NCBI RefSeq assembly: GCF_038246755.1
Contig: NZ_CP134706.1
Location: 3,348,001 to 3,412,000 of the forward strand
Direction of reading: 5' to 3'
Length of the DNA stretch: 64,000 nucleotides
Origin: Micromonospora sp. FIMYZ51
GTDB lineage: Bacteria; Actinomycetota; Actinomycetes; Mycobacteriales; Micromonosporaceae
Shown: piece after piece, positions 37,178 to 45,145 of the stretch
How the letters are laid out: each line of letters opens with the position of its first letter
Position numbering within the stretch: position 1 is the stretch's first letter
Notes under the pieces: generated by a model
Told to the model about the DNA's origin: nothing
Seen by the model: the letters and a program-made list of their open reading frames with translations, nothing else
Databases searched by the model: none
Position numbers and translations under genes: made by a program

Positions 37178-37414
37178 ATGCCGACCGAAAGAGTGGACTA
37201 CAGGCGCATAGCGAACGAGCTCGCGAGTAAGATCAAATCCGGTGATCTTGCGCCGGGGGAGAAATTACCGTCCACGCGGCAGTTGGCCGAACAATACAGC
37301 GTGCACATTTCCACAATTAACCGTGTCATGTCGATTCTGAAAGACAGAGAGTTGGTGGAAGGGTATCCAGGCAAAGGCGTGTACGTGGCCGAGCCGGAGG
37401 ATAAGTCCGAGTAA
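37178..37414 (+). CDS. Minimal GntR-family winged-helix protein
   Basis: The 78-residue protein is just a GntR DNA-binding domain: YRRIANELASKIKSGDLAPG, KLPSTRQLAEQYSVHISTIN, and GYPGKGVYVAEPE. The C-terminal sensor is missing, as in KorSA-like regulators of actinomycete integrative elements. Codon use is AT-richer than surrounding genes (ATA, AAA, TTA and ATT codons appear), suggesting acquisition. It may compete with or repress the divergent XRE gene. No integrase or att site was seen nearby. Confidence 0.88.
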   Translation: MPTERVDYRRIANELASKIKSGDLAPGEKLPSTRQLAEQYSVHISTINRVMSILKDRELVEGYPGKGVYVAEPEDKSE

Positions 37415-37778
37415 CTCCCTCGCGGGATCGGATAGGTTTCATCCTCAATCAATATTGCCCGAACCTGCGGTTTATCTTGAATGAAGGAGCCATCCGCCGC
37501 ATGGTCGGCGGGTGGAGGTGAAACATCGCCGTTGCCCCACCTTGTCGGTCTGCAAGGGCACCGGCGATTCCGCGCTCTCGTGTCGCAGCCCGCGCTCGGG
37601 TTCGTGGGACAAAGATCGTGCTCGTTCCTTGGAGGAGTGGCTATCTCTCGCATGGAGGCCACTCGATCCTGGAACGAGCACGATCTTGAGGAGCCGTCTC
37701 GATCGTTGGCAGTTGAGCTGTACGACACGCCGGTGGGGGAGCAGGTGATCCGTCAGGGGTCGTGCGACGCCGATCTAT
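37415..37778. other. Lower-GC intergenic stretch without a recognisable gene
   Basis: The 364 bases between GntR and the phosphotransferase include an AT-rich start (CAATCAATATTG near 37447) and the inverted repeat listed separately. Short frames exist on both strands but none has a ribosome site plus plausible protein. It may be the remains of transferred DNA together with the GntR gene. Confidence 0.5.
37612..37687. repeat. 17-bp perfect inverted repeat with inner stem
   Basis: AAGATCGTGCTCGTTCC (37612-37628) pairs with 37671-37687. Inside, GAGTGGC (37635-37641) pairs with GCCACTC (37658-37664). The whole could fold as a two-storey hairpin. It might be a small RNA, a terminator, or another dispersed palindrome class. 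Confidence 0.85.
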
Positions 37779-38783
37779 CTACCGTGGATAGTCGGCGTGT
37801 CGGAGGGCGGCGAGTGCTTTCGTGGTGTTCCACTCGGCCAGGTCCAGCATCCACTGCCGGTTGGGAAAGTCGGTGTCCGCGATCCGCAGCGGGCCTTCGA
37901 TAAGCGAGAGCACCTGCGCGTACCGGTAGAGTTCCAGCCGGTGCGGGTCGAGGTCGACGGGGCGCAGCAGCGGGTAGGCGTCGCGGAAGCGCATCCGTAG
38001 CCAGGCGTGCTCCCACTCGACGTCGAAGTACGTGAGGCCCTCGATATCGATCATCACGGGTTCGCCGTCCGGCGTGACGAGGACGTGATCCGGCCCGAGT
38101 TCGCCATGCACCAGCCCGTACGCCCGGCGTTCGCGCACCGCGTCACGGAGCCGGCGTACGTGTCCGGCGATCTGATCGTGTGCGTCGGCGAGCCGGGGGT
38201 CGCGGACGGCCGCAGCCCGGAGCTGGCTGAGCGCCCGGTCCACGATGACGTCCTCGGTGCGTCGGCGCTGGGCGGCCTCGCCACGCTCGATGGCGGTGAG
38301 CTTGCCGTACTTCGCGCATAACGTGGTGTGCATCCGACGCAGTGCGCCGCCCAGCGTGGCGAGCGGCCCGGCAGCGGCGGCCGGATCACGTGCCAGCAGG
38401 GCTTCCAGCGTCACCGCGCCCGCATCCTCCAGCAGGGCGACGTCGGCATCGAGGTAGCGGCGGTCGCGGTCGAGCATCAGTAGCCGGGGGATCCGCACGT
38501 CGACGGCGGCGAGCGCCGCATGGTTGGCGGCGAACAGGTCTGCGCCGGAGGCGTCGGTGAACGGGTCGTCCGGAACGGTCAGCGACGGCGGCCAGTAGTT
38601 CTCCCCGGCCGCCCAGACGTAGACGATCACCTGCGTCAGGTCGTCCAGCCGGAGCCGGTAGACGCCCTTCTTGCTGCCGCCCGTCAGCCGGTCCAGCGCG
38701 ACGATCCGGCGGTCACCCCCGAACTGGTCCGCCACCAGGTGGCGCAGATCGTCCGGCTGCACGAAGGCCCGGGTCACCGGCAC
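37779..38783 (-). CDS. Atypical aminoglycoside-phosphotransferase-fold protein
   Basis: The 334-residue protein has the kinase-like fold of APH/ChoK enzymes. The Brenner loop reads HGELGPDHVLV (from residue 226), so the usual catalytic Asp is Glu228 and the metal-binding Asn is His233. The later DFG-equivalent is MIDIEGL (Asp246). FDVEWEHAWLRMRFRDAYPL follows. I recall this variant as a subfamily in actinomycetes; substrate unknown. Reduced or altered kinase activity is possible. The GTG start has no ribosome site of its own, and lies one base after the stop of a 37-codon frame (38785-38898). Translation may therefore depend on it; GTG 38777 with GAGG is an alternative. Confidence 0.75.
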   Translation of the reverse strand: MPVTRAFVQPDDLRHLVADQFGGDRRIVALDRLTGGSKKGVYRLRLDDLTQVIVYVWAAGENYWPPSLTVPDDPFTDASGADLFAANHAALAAVDVRIPRLLMLDRDRRYLDADVALLEDAGAVTLEALLARDPAAAAGPLATLGGALRRMHTTLCAKYGKLTAIERGEAAQRRRTEDVIVDRALSQLRAAAVRDPRLADAHDQIAGHVRRLRDAVRERRAYGLVHGELGPDHVLVTPDGEPVMIDIEGLTYFDVEWEHAWLRMRFRDAYPLLRPVDLDPHRLELYRYAQVLSLIEGPLRIADTDFPNRQWMLDLAEWNTTKALAALRHADYPR

Positions 38784-38784
38784 C

Positions 38785-38898
38785 TCAGGAGAGATCGAGG
38801 ACGCCGACCGTCTGGCCGCCGCTCTCTTCTCCGGACAGCGCTAGCGCTGCCTCGTAGTTGTTTGGGGTGATCTTCTCCAGCCGCATGCGGCGGACCAT
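38785..38898 (-). CDS. Small upstream frame, possible GNAT N-terminal remnant
   Basis: The frame encodes 37 residues starting MVRRMRLEKITPNNYEAALA. RLEKITPxN-AALAL is how many GNAT acetyltransferases begin, so this looks like the first 21 residues of one, followed by unrelated SGEESGGQTVGVLDLS. The stop is one base from the phosphotransferase GTG. It may be a degraded gene start that now acts as a leader frame, or a real small peptide. The first view is more likely; no remaining acetyltransferase sequence was found downstream. Confidence 0.4.
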   Translation of the reverse strand: MVRRMRLEKITPNNYEAALALSGEESGGQTVGVLDLS

Positions 38899-39018
38899 AA
38901 CGGTTGGCGGCGTACCCTGGCGACCCTTTTCTGCCCGCGGGGACGCGGCGGTCCTCGGACGTGGCTTCGAAGGATGGCTGGCCTGTGCGCCATGAGCTGC
39001 CACCACCACCTCCGGGCC

Positions 39019-39509
39019 TCAGCGCACGAGTTCGCGGCCACCTGCCAGTGACAGGGTCTGCCCGTTGATGTGGCCATTGGCTGCCGAGGCCAGATAGGTG
39101 ATCGCGGTGGCTATGTCTTCGGGAGTGCAGATGCGCCCGGTCGGGGTCTTCGCCGATTCGGCCGCGACCGCTTTCGGGCCCAGAAACGGAGCATTCAGGG
39201 CATTGTCGGTGAGCGTGAAGCCCGGGCGGACAATGTTCGTCAGGATGCCATGGCGGGCTTCCCGGACGGCGAGCACTCGCGCGGCGGTCTCGAGCGCTCC
39301 CTTCGCTGTGGCGTAGGCGAGCGGCCCTGCCATGGGTTGCTCGACGATGTCAGTCGAGACGGCAACGATGCGTCCCCAGCCCGCGGTACGCATGGCCGGC
39401 AGGGCCGCATCGATCAGAGCTGCTGGGCCGACCGTGTTGACGGCCAACGACGTGGTGAGGCCGTCGATCTCGTCGGCGTCGAAGGAGGGCCACTGGACGG
39501 CCGCGACGA
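39019..39509 (-). pseudogene. N-terminally truncated short-chain dehydrogenase
   Basis: About 163 residues match the C-terminal two thirds of an SDR: SLAVNTVGPAALIDAALP, GRIVAVSTDIVEQP, the YATAKGALE active site (Tyr and Lys present), NIVRPGFTLTDN, and HINGQTLSLAGGRELV as the end. The first 80 residues with the TGxxxGxG nucleotide site are missing. The fragment begins precisely where the complete SDR ends at 39510, and no start codon with ribosome site is present there. A deletion has removed the front of the second gene. The product would not bind NAD(P). Confidence 0.75.
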
Positions 39510-40196
39510 CTACCAGGCCAACGGCCCGGACTCGTCGGTGAAGGTTCCGGTGGGACCGTCCGGGGCGAGCGTGGCCAGGCGTACGACTGTCCGGGCGCTT
39601 TCCGTCACCGACCTTCCGATGCCGAAGTCGGCGGTCATGTCGGTGGCGGTGGTGCCGGGTTCGAGTGCGTTGAACTTGATCCCCGGCTGGAACTTGGCGT
39701 ACTGGACAGTGAGCATGGTGGCTGCCGCCTTGGACGCCGCGTAGAGCGCAAGCGGCAGGTGGAACTCCGGACGGTCGGGATTGGTCACCGCCCAGAAGGA
39801 TCCCATGCTGCTCGACAGGGTGACCACCGTCGGGTTCGAGGACCTGCTCAGCAGCGGCAGGGCGGCCTCCGTGACTCGGACGATCCCCACTGCGTTCGTG
39901 TCGAACACGCGCAGGGCCGTGGGTCCGTCCATGGTGCCGGCGCCCAGGATGCCTGCGTTGTTCACCAGGACGTCGAGTCGACCCTCGGCGGATTCGATGG
40001 CGGCCATCGCACGGCTGACCGACCCGTCGTCGGTGACATCCAGCTGCACGAATCGTGCGCCCAACTCCGCGGCGGCCTTCTCGCCCCGCTCGACGTCGCG
40101 TGCGCCGATGTACACGGTGTGACCCAGCTCGTGCAGCTGTTTGGCGGTCTCGAAACCGATGCCCTTGTTGGCGCCGGTGATCAGTGTGATGGTCAT
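39510..40196 (-). CDS. Short-chain dehydrogenase/reductase, TetR-controlled
   Basis: The 228-residue SDR starts at ATG 40196 behind AAGGAG. TGANKGIG (residues 7-14), NNAG (79-82) and the YAASK pair (Tyr152, Lys156) are intact. ITLITGANKGIGFETAKQL is typical of carbonyl-reductase-like SDRs. The last residues TFTDESGPLAW are normal for the subfamily. It is divergent from a TetR gene with three shared operators, so it is probably induced by a reactive carbonyl or toxic compound. The substrate is unknown. Confidence 0.9.
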   Translation of the reverse strand: MTITLITGANKGIGFETAKQLHELGHTVYIGARDVERGEKAAAELGARFVQLDVTDDGSVSRAMAAIESAEGRLDVLVNNAGILGAGTMDGPTALRVFDTNAVGIVRVTEAALPLLSRSSNPTVVTLSSSMGSFWAVTNPDRPEFHLPLALYAASKAAATMLTVQYAKFQPGIKFNALEPGTTATDMTADFGIGRSVTESARTVVRLATLAPDGPTGTFTDESGPLAW

Positions 40197-40263
40197 GCCA
40201 CTCCTTGAGGTATGCCGCTGCGGACCGTCGAGACAGACGACCGGAACGCGAGCGCGGCAAGTT

Positions 40264-40346
40264 TTGTACCGATCGGTTGCACGACCACCGTAGCAAGTTT
40301 TGTACCGATCGGTTGGTGAGCCGGATCACGTATTGTACCGATCGGT
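40264..40346. promoter_or_regulatory. Three TetR operators in the SDR-tetR region
   Basis: The palindrome ACCGATCGGT occurs at 40268-40277, 40304-40313 and 40337-40346, each within TTGTACCGATCGGT. Spacings are 36 and 33 bases, close to three helical turns, so bound dimers would be on the same face. The third copy is just 11 bases before the tetR ATG. This fits repression of both genes. Confidence 0.85.
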
Positions 40347-40357
40347 AGACTGGTGCC

Positions 40358-40966
40358 ATGGGCATTGAGACGCCTCCCACCGGACGACCGCGAGCCTTCG
40401 ACGAGGAGACGGTCCTCGACCGCGCCACCGAGGTCTTCTGGCGGCACGGCTACGAGGGCACCTCGCTGAGCGCGCTCACCAGCGCGATGGGCATCAATCG
40501 ACCGAGCCTGTACGCCACGTTCGGCAACAAGGAGCAGCTGTTCCAACGCGCCTTTGCCCGCTACCACGAGAACCAGCTGGCCAAGGCGCGCCGCGTACTC
40601 GATCAACCCACCGCACACGCCGCGATAGCGGCTTTTCTGCGCGCCAGCGCCGACGGCCTCACCGCCGATGATCACCCCTCCGGCTGCCTCTCCATTCAGG
40701 GCGGCCTGGCCTGCTCACCGGAGAACAGCCGCATCTCCGAGATCCTGGCCGCCGGCCGGGCCGCCACCGAGTCCGCCCTCGAAGAACGACTGTCCCTCGC
40801 GGAGCAGGAAGGGGACCTGCCGGACGGCATGGACGCCCGGGCGCTGGCGCGATTCGTGATGGCGCTCAGCGAGGGCCACGCCGTTCACGCCGCCGCCGGG
40901 GCGAGTCGCGAAGACCTCCACGCCTCCATCGACATCGCCCTGCGTGTCCTCGCCCCCCGGTCGTGA
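40358..40966 (+). CDS. TetR/AcrR-family repressor of the divergent SDR
   Basis: The 202-residue protein has the DNA-binding domain at residues 9-60, with ATEVFWRHGYEGTSLSALTSA and INRPSLYATFGNKEQLFQRA. The ligand domain contains HPSGCLSIQGGLACS, a feature of the TetR group regulating SDR or alkene reductases (two Cys, possible redox sensing as in NemR-like proteins; inference). It is divergent from the SDR and lies next to three palindromes. The start ATG has no strong ribosome site and the mRNA may have a very short leader. Confidence 0.92.
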   Translation: MGIETPPTGRPRAFDEETVLDRATEVFWRHGYEGTSLSALTSAMGINRPSLYATFGNKEQLFQRAFARYHENQLAKARRVLDQPTAHAAIAAFLRASADGLTADDHPSGCLSIQGGLACSPENSRISEILAAGRAATESALEERLSLAEQEGDLPDGMDARALARFVMALSEGHAVHAAAGASREDLHASIDIALRVLAPRS

Positions 40967-41119
40967 CCGCGTCGCGCCCGTGAATCCGGGCAAGCCGCGC
41001 AGGAGGTCACGGCTACCGTTCGGATGAGTTTCCAGCTGCGTTGTCGATCCGGCGACGGGTCGTTCGTGTAGTGGATGACGGGTCGGCGCTGGGCTGGCCC
41101 CGCACGCAGGGAGCGCGCG

Positions 41120-41710
41120 ATGGGCATGCTGGTGGTCGTCGAGAACGTGACGCTCGACGGGGTGATGCAGGCACCTGGCGGGGTGGACGAGGACACCCGG
41201 GGAGGCTTCCGGCACGGCGGCTGGGCCCACCCGTACGCCGACCGCGTGATGGCCGAGACGATGGGCAGGGGCATGAGCGACGACGGCGTGCTGCTGTTCG
41301 GTCGCCGCACCTACGAGCAGTTCCACGGCTTCTGGTCGAAGCAGACGGACGGCAACCCGTACACCGAGGTGCTCAACCGCAAGCGCAAGTATGTCGCCTC
41401 GCGTACGGCGGTTGAGCCGTTGCCGTGGGAGAACTCGTTCCTGCTGACGGGGGAGGCGACCGAGGCCGTGGCCGCGCTCAAGCGGGACGTCGAGGGCGAT
41501 CTGGTCGTGCTCGGCAGCGGCGAGCTGGTGCGGTCGCTGGCCAGGGCGGGTCTCGTCGACCGTTACATGTTGTCGATCCACCCACTCACGCTGGGCGCGG
41601 GCAGCAAGCTGTTCGCCGACGGCGAGCAGGCGTACGGCAGGTACGAGTTGGTGGAGGCCATCCCGACCACGACCGGCGTGATCATCGCGACGTACCGCCC
41701 GACCGCTTGA
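41120..41710 (+). CDS. RibD C-terminal/dihydrofolate reductase-like protein
   Basis: The protein has 196 residues from ATG 41120 behind AGGGAG (ATG 41126 is another option). MLVVVENVTLDGVMQAPGGV is the family start, LLFGRRTYEQFHGFW the NADPH-region helix, and VVLGSGELVRSLARAGLVDRY the second nucleotide motif. The family is DHFR/RibD-fold reductases of unclear substrate, which commonly occur in operons with DGPF proteins and ECF42-type sigma factors, as here. Confidence 0.9.
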   Translation: MGMLVVVENVTLDGVMQAPGGVDEDTRGGFRHGGWAHPYADRVMAETMGRGMSDDGVLLFGRRTYEQFHGFWSKQTDGNPYTEVLNRKRKYVASRTAVEPLPWENSFLLTGEATEAVAALKRDVEGDLVVLGSGELVRSLARAGLVDRYMLSIHPLTLGAGSKLFADGEQAYGRYELVEAIPTTTGVIIATYRPTA

Positions 41711-41724
41711 GGGGATCCCACCAG

Positions 41725-42063
41725 ATGAGGCAGTACCTGCTCAGTGTCTACCAGCCCGACGGCGACGCTCCGCCGCCTCAGGTCCTCGACCCGATCATGG
41801 CCGACCTCGCTGCCCTGGCCGAGGAGATGAAGGCCGCCGGCGCGTGGGTCTTCGCCGTCGGTCTGCACCCGGCCAGCACCGCGACGGTCGTGCGTGACCG
41901 CGACGATCAGGTGCTGCTCACCGACGGGCCGTTCACCGAGGGGAAGGAGCACCTCGGCGGATTCACCGTGATCAACGCACCCGATCTCGATGCCGCCCTG
42001 GCCTGGGGTGCCCGGATGGCCCGCGCCTCGACCCTGCCGGTCGAGGTGCGACCCGTCGCGTGA
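41725..42063 (+). CDS. YCII/DGPF-domain protein
   Basis: The 112-residue protein carries [20 protein letters not shown], the DGPF signature of YCII-related proteins. It begins [13 protein letters not shown]. The fold is ferredoxin-like; such proteins may bind or detoxify small molecules. The gene is 14 bases after the reductase and overlaps the sigma gene by 4 bases (GTGA). DGPF proteins are the standard partner of ECF42-type sigma factors. Confidence 0.93.
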   Translation: MRQYLLSVYQPDGDAPPPQVLDPIMADLAALAEEMKAAGAWVFAVGLHPASTATVVRDRDDQVLLTDGPFTEGKEHLGGFTVINAPDLDAALAWGARMARASTLPVEVRPVA

Positions 42064-43280
42064 ACGGCGGCGACATCGCGCGGATCTTCCGCGCGGAGTA
42101 CGGCCGGGCCGTCGCGGCGCTGGTCCGCACCTTCGGCGACATCGACGTCGCCGAGGACGCGGTCCAGGACGCGTTCACCTCGGCCGTGCGACGCTGGCCG
42201 GTCGACGGGCTGCCACCCAGCCCGGCCGGCTGGATCATCACGGCCGCCCGTAACCGGGCCATCGACCGCCTGCGGCGCGAGTCGACCCGGGCCGACCGGC
42301 ACGCCGAGGCGCTGCGGTTGCATGCGCCGGATGACGCATCCGATCCCGGGCAGGAGGGCCCCGTGCGCGACGACCGGCTCCGGCTGATCTTCACCTGTTG
42401 CCATCCCGCGCTCGCGCCCGCCACCCGCGTCGCGCTCACCCTCCGGCTGCTCGGCGGACTCAGCACCGCCGAGATCGCGTGCGCGTTCCTGGTACCCGAA
42501 TCGACAATGGCCCAGCGACTGGTCCGGGGCAAGGGCAAGATCCGCGACGCCGGCATCCCTTACCGGGTGCCGCGCGATGCCGATCTTCCCGACCGCCTCG
42601 GCGCGGTCCTCGCCGTGGTCTACCTGATCTTCAACGAGGGCTACACGGCAAGCTCCGGAGACCACCTCGCACGCGACGAACTGAGCGCCGAGGCCGTACG
42701 CCTGGGCCGTCTGCTCGCGGCGCTGATGCCCGACGAGCCGGAGGTGCTCGGCCTGCTCGCGCTGATGCTGTTGATCGAGTCGCGGCGGGCGGCGCGAACC
42801 GGCCCGGACGGCGAACTCGTGCGCCTCGCCGACCAGGACCGCACACGCTGGGACCGGGCACTGATCGCCGAAGGCCAGGATCTGGTCCGGCGGTGCCTGC
42901 GCCGTGACCGGCCCGGTCCGTACCAGATCCAGGCCGCCGTCAACGCGGTACACAGTGACGCCGCGAGCGCCGCAGCCACCGACTGGCGGCAGATCCTGGC
43001 GCTCTACGACCACCTGACCGCGCTGACGCCCAGCCCGATCGTCGCGCTGCATCGCGCGGTGGCGCTGGCCGAGGTGCACGGGCCGGCTGCCGCACTACCC
43101 CTGGTGACCGCCCTCGCCGGCCTCGACCGCCACCATGTGTTCCACGCCGTGCGCGCCGACCTGCTGTCTCGGCTCGGGCATGCCGAGGATGCCGCAGTGG
43201 CCTACCAGCGCGCCGCCGCACTCACCGACAACGCCGCCGTGCGTCGCTTCCTCAACACCCGCGCCGCCCTCCTGACCTGA
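42060..43280 (+). CDS. ECF42-type sigma factor with long C-terminal extension
   Basis: The 406-residue protein has sigma regions 2 and 4 in the first 170 residues: [36 protein letters not shown], and [22 protein letters not shown]-terminal domain of about 230 residues follows, with [28 protein letters not shown] and [13 protein letters not shown]. This extension is diagnostic of the group; it replaces an anti-sigma factor. The GTG start overlaps the DGPF gene. The operon ends at a terminator at 43360. Confidence 0.94.
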   Translation: MNGGDIARIFRAEYGRAVAALVRTFGDIDVAEDAVQDAFTSAVRRWPVDGLPPSPAGWIITAARNRAIDRLRRESTRADRHAEALRLHAPDDASDPGQEGPVRDDRLRLIFTCCHPALAPATRVALTLRLLGGLSTAEIACAFLVPESTMAQRLVRGKGKIRDAGIPYRVPRDADLPDRLGAVLAVVYLIFNEGYTASSGDHLARDELSAEAVRLGRLLAALMPDEPEVLGLLALMLLIESRRAARTGPDGELVRLADQDRTRWDRALIAEGQDLVRRCLRRDRPGPYQIQAAVNAVHSDAASAAATDWRQILALYDHLTALTPSPIVALHRAVALAEVHGPAAALPLVTALAGLDRHHVFHAVRADLLSRLGHAEDAAVAYQRAAALTDNAAVRRFLNTRAALLT

Positions 43281-43359
43281 CTCACCCCGCAACCGGCCCG
43301 GCAGAGATCGGGCGCTCGCCGGTGAGAGGTTCGGCCGGGGTGCCGGCACGCCCAGCCGG

Positions 43360-43390
43360 CGTGGGCACCGCAAGCGGCCCGGTGCCCACG
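43360..43390. terminator. Bidirectional terminator between ECF42 operon and MFS gene
   Basis: CGTGGGCACCG (43360-43370) and CGGTGCCCACG (43380-43390) form a perfect 11-base stem with a 9-base loop between convergent genes. Confidence 0.85.
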
Positions 43391-43406
43391 TCGCGCATCC
43401 GCATTC

Positions 43407-44579
43407 TCACCTGGGAGGCAGCGCTGCCGGCGTACGCCCGGTCGGGGTGGCGGTCCGGGCGAGGCCGGCGGCGACGGCGGTCGCGGCCAGCACGGAGACG
43501 GCGGCGACCGGGCCGATCCAGGCCGGGCCGAGACCGACCGCGAGCACCGCGCCGCCGAGCGCGGCACCGAGGGCTCCGGCGGCCCCGGCGACGGAGATGT
43601 TGACGGCCGCGACCAGGCCGGTGGTGGCCGCGTCGACCTGGCCCATCAGCCAGGTCTGGACCAGCGGTACGACCAGGAACGCCGCCGCACCGAGCAGCGC
43701 CAGGCCGACAAGTGCCAGCGGCGCGACGGGCAGCAGCAGCGGCTGCGCGAGCAGGATCAGCGCCAGCGCGCCGAGGGCGGCCGGCAGCCGGCGGGTGATC
43801 GTGCCGGGGCGCACCCGGCCGGCGAGCAGGTTGCCGGCGATGGTGCCCAGGCCGTAGCCGACCAGGCCGATGCTGACCCAGCCGGGGCTCAGCCCGGTGA
43901 CGCTGCGCAGCATCGGGGCGACGTAGGTGAAGGCGGCCACGAAGCCGGTAAGCGTCAGCAGGGTGACGCCGAGGCCGGCGACGATTGCGGGACGGGCCAG
44001 CGCGGCGAGGCTGTCCCGCACTCCGGCCGGCGGCGGCGCGGCGATGCGGGGGCAGCAGACGACGACGCCGAGCAGCCCGACGGCCGCCATGCCGGCGACG
44101 ACCACGAAGGTGACCGGCCAGCCGTACGCCTCGCCGATCAGGCTGCCCACCGGCAAACCGAGCACGGTGGCCAGGGCGAACCCGCCGAACACCCGGGCCA
44201 CCGCGACGGTCTGCCGCTCGGGCGGCACGGCGGCCATGGCCACCTGGGAGGCCACCGCCATGAACAACGCCTGGGCCAGCGCCGAACCCAGCCGGGCCGT
44301 CAACAGCATCGGGTACGACGTGGCCATGGCGCTGGCCACCGCCGACAGGGTGGCCAGCGCCATGGTGCCGGCGAGCAGTTCCCGGCGCGGCAGCCGGCGG
44401 GTCAGCACGGCGGCCACCGGCCCGCCCACCGTCACCACGATCATGTACGCGGTGACCAGTTGGCCGGCGGCGGGTACCGACACGCCCAGGTCGGCCGCGA
44501 CCTGGGGGAGGAGGCCGACCAGCACGAACTCGGCGGTGGCCACGGCGAAGGAGCAGACGAAGAGTACATAGAGGATCAC
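43407..44579 (-). CDS. MFS transporter, DHA1 drug-efflux type
   Basis: The 390-residue protein has 12 membrane helices and a GTG start. FAVATAEFVLVGLLPQVAADL is the first helix of the AraJ/CmlA-like group; motif A is degenerate (AAVLTRRLPRRELLAG), and motif C-like GFALATVLGLPVGSLIGE is present. It probably exports a drug or sugar-like compound. It is divergent from a merR gene, with a MerR-type promoter (19-base spacer) pointing toward it. Expression is therefore likely induced by the MerR ligand. Confidence 0.9.
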   Translation of the reverse strand: MILYVLFVCSFAVATAEFVLVGLLPQVAADLGVSVPAAGQLVTAYMIVVTVGGPVAAVLTRRLPRRELLAGTMALATLSAVASAMATSYPMLLTARLGSALAQALFMAVASQVAMAAVPPERQTVAVARVFGGFALATVLGLPVGSLIGEAYGWPVTFVVVAGMAAVGLLGVVVCCPRIAAPPPAGVRDSLAALARPAIVAGLGVTLLTLTGFVAAFTYVAPMLRSVTGLSPGWVSIGLVGYGLGTIAGNLLAGRVRPGTITRRLPAALGALALILLAQPLLLPVAPLALVGLALLGAAAFLVVPLVQTWLMGQVDAATTGLVAAVNISVAGAAGALGAALGGAVLAVGLGPAWIGPVAAVSVLAATAVAAGLARTATPTGRTPAALPPR

Positions 44580-44586
44580 AGGCGGA

Positions 44587-44617
44587 CGCTAAAGCCTGAC
44601 ATCGACGTTAGAGTCAA
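44587..44617 (-). promoter_or_regulatory. MerR-type promoter of the MFS gene
   Basis: On the minus strand TTGACT (44617-44612) and TTAGCG (44592-44587) are 19 bases apart, the overlong spacing that MerR activators correct by twisting DNA. The spacer holds an imperfect dyad (CTAA at 44589, TTAG at 44608). The merR ATG is only four bases beyond, so the same site can control both genes. Confidence 0.65.
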
Positions 44618-44620
44618 GCG

Positions 44621-45076
44621 ATGCGGATCGGAGAGTTGAGCGCACGCACCGGTGCCTCGGTACGCATGCTGCGCTACTACGAGGAGCAGGGCCTGCTGAC
44701 GCCCGTACGCACCGACTCGGGCTACCGGATCTACCAGGAGACCGACGTCGACCGGGTGGCCCGCATCCGGTGCATGCTTTCGGCCGCGCTGCCCTCCGGC
44801 GTGGTCGGGCAGGCGCTGAAGTTCCTGCTCGACGGGCGCGCGGCGATCCCCGACGAGCCGGCCGACCGGGCCTGCCTGGCCGACACCCTGCAAGGCGAGT
44901 TGGACCAGTTGACCGGCAAGATCGAGGCGTTGCAACACAGCCGCGACCTGCTCGCCACCATCGTCGCGGACATCCGTGGTGCGGTGGTGGGACCGGGGCG
45001 TCCCGGCGACGTGGGCCCGACGGTGGCCCGCCGATCCGTCCGTAAGGCGGGCCCGGCCCTCGGCCAGACCCGCTGA
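44621..45076 (+). CDS. MerR-family regulator
   Basis: The 151-residue protein opens MRIGELSARTGASVRMLRYY, then EEQGLLTPVRTDSGYRIY, the full MerR DNA-binding domain. A dimerisation coiled coil spans about 85-115 (LADTLQGELDQLTGKIEAL). The C-terminal tail has no metal-binding Cys, so an organic ligand is likely. The tail after residue 120 is Gly/Arg-rich. It faces the MFS gene across a 41-base promoter. Confidence 0.92.
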   Translation: MRIGELSARTGASVRMLRYYEEQGLLTPVRTDSGYRIYQETDVDRVARIRCMLSAALPSGVVGQALKFLLDGRAAIPDEPADRACLADTLQGELDQLTGKIEALQHSRDLLATIVADIRGAVVGPGRPGDVGPTVARRSVRKAGPALGQTR

Positions 45077-45093
45077 GCACGCCCGGTCTTCAG

Positions 45094-45145
45094 CGTTAGG
45101 AAGGGGCCCTTCCTATACACGAGGCGTTAATAGGGGGCCCTTCCT
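45094..45145. repeat. Paired GGGCCC palindromes (AGGAAGGGGCCCTTCCT type)
   Basis: Two similar halves, each GTTA plus an AGGAAGGG-G-CCCTTCCT-like palindrome, lie at 45095-45113 and 45126-45144, joined by ATACACGAGGC. I remember this unit as very common between genes in Micromonospora and Salinispora. It lies between convergent merR and SDR genes, can terminate both, and supplies the SDR stop codon. Confidence 0.88.

Noticed and set aside
36875..37778. Integrated element around the GntR gene
   Set aside because: No integrase, excisionase, tRNA or direct repeat att pair was found; only base composition hints at transfer.
38785..38898. Lanthipeptide-like precursor with kinase-type enzyme
   Set aside because: The first 21 residues resemble a GNAT start, the tail has no Cys, and no other modification enzyme is present; kept only as an alternative.
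42060..43280. ECF42-DGPF-reductase operon as a novel system
   Set aside because: This combination is a known, frequent actinobacterial arrangement.
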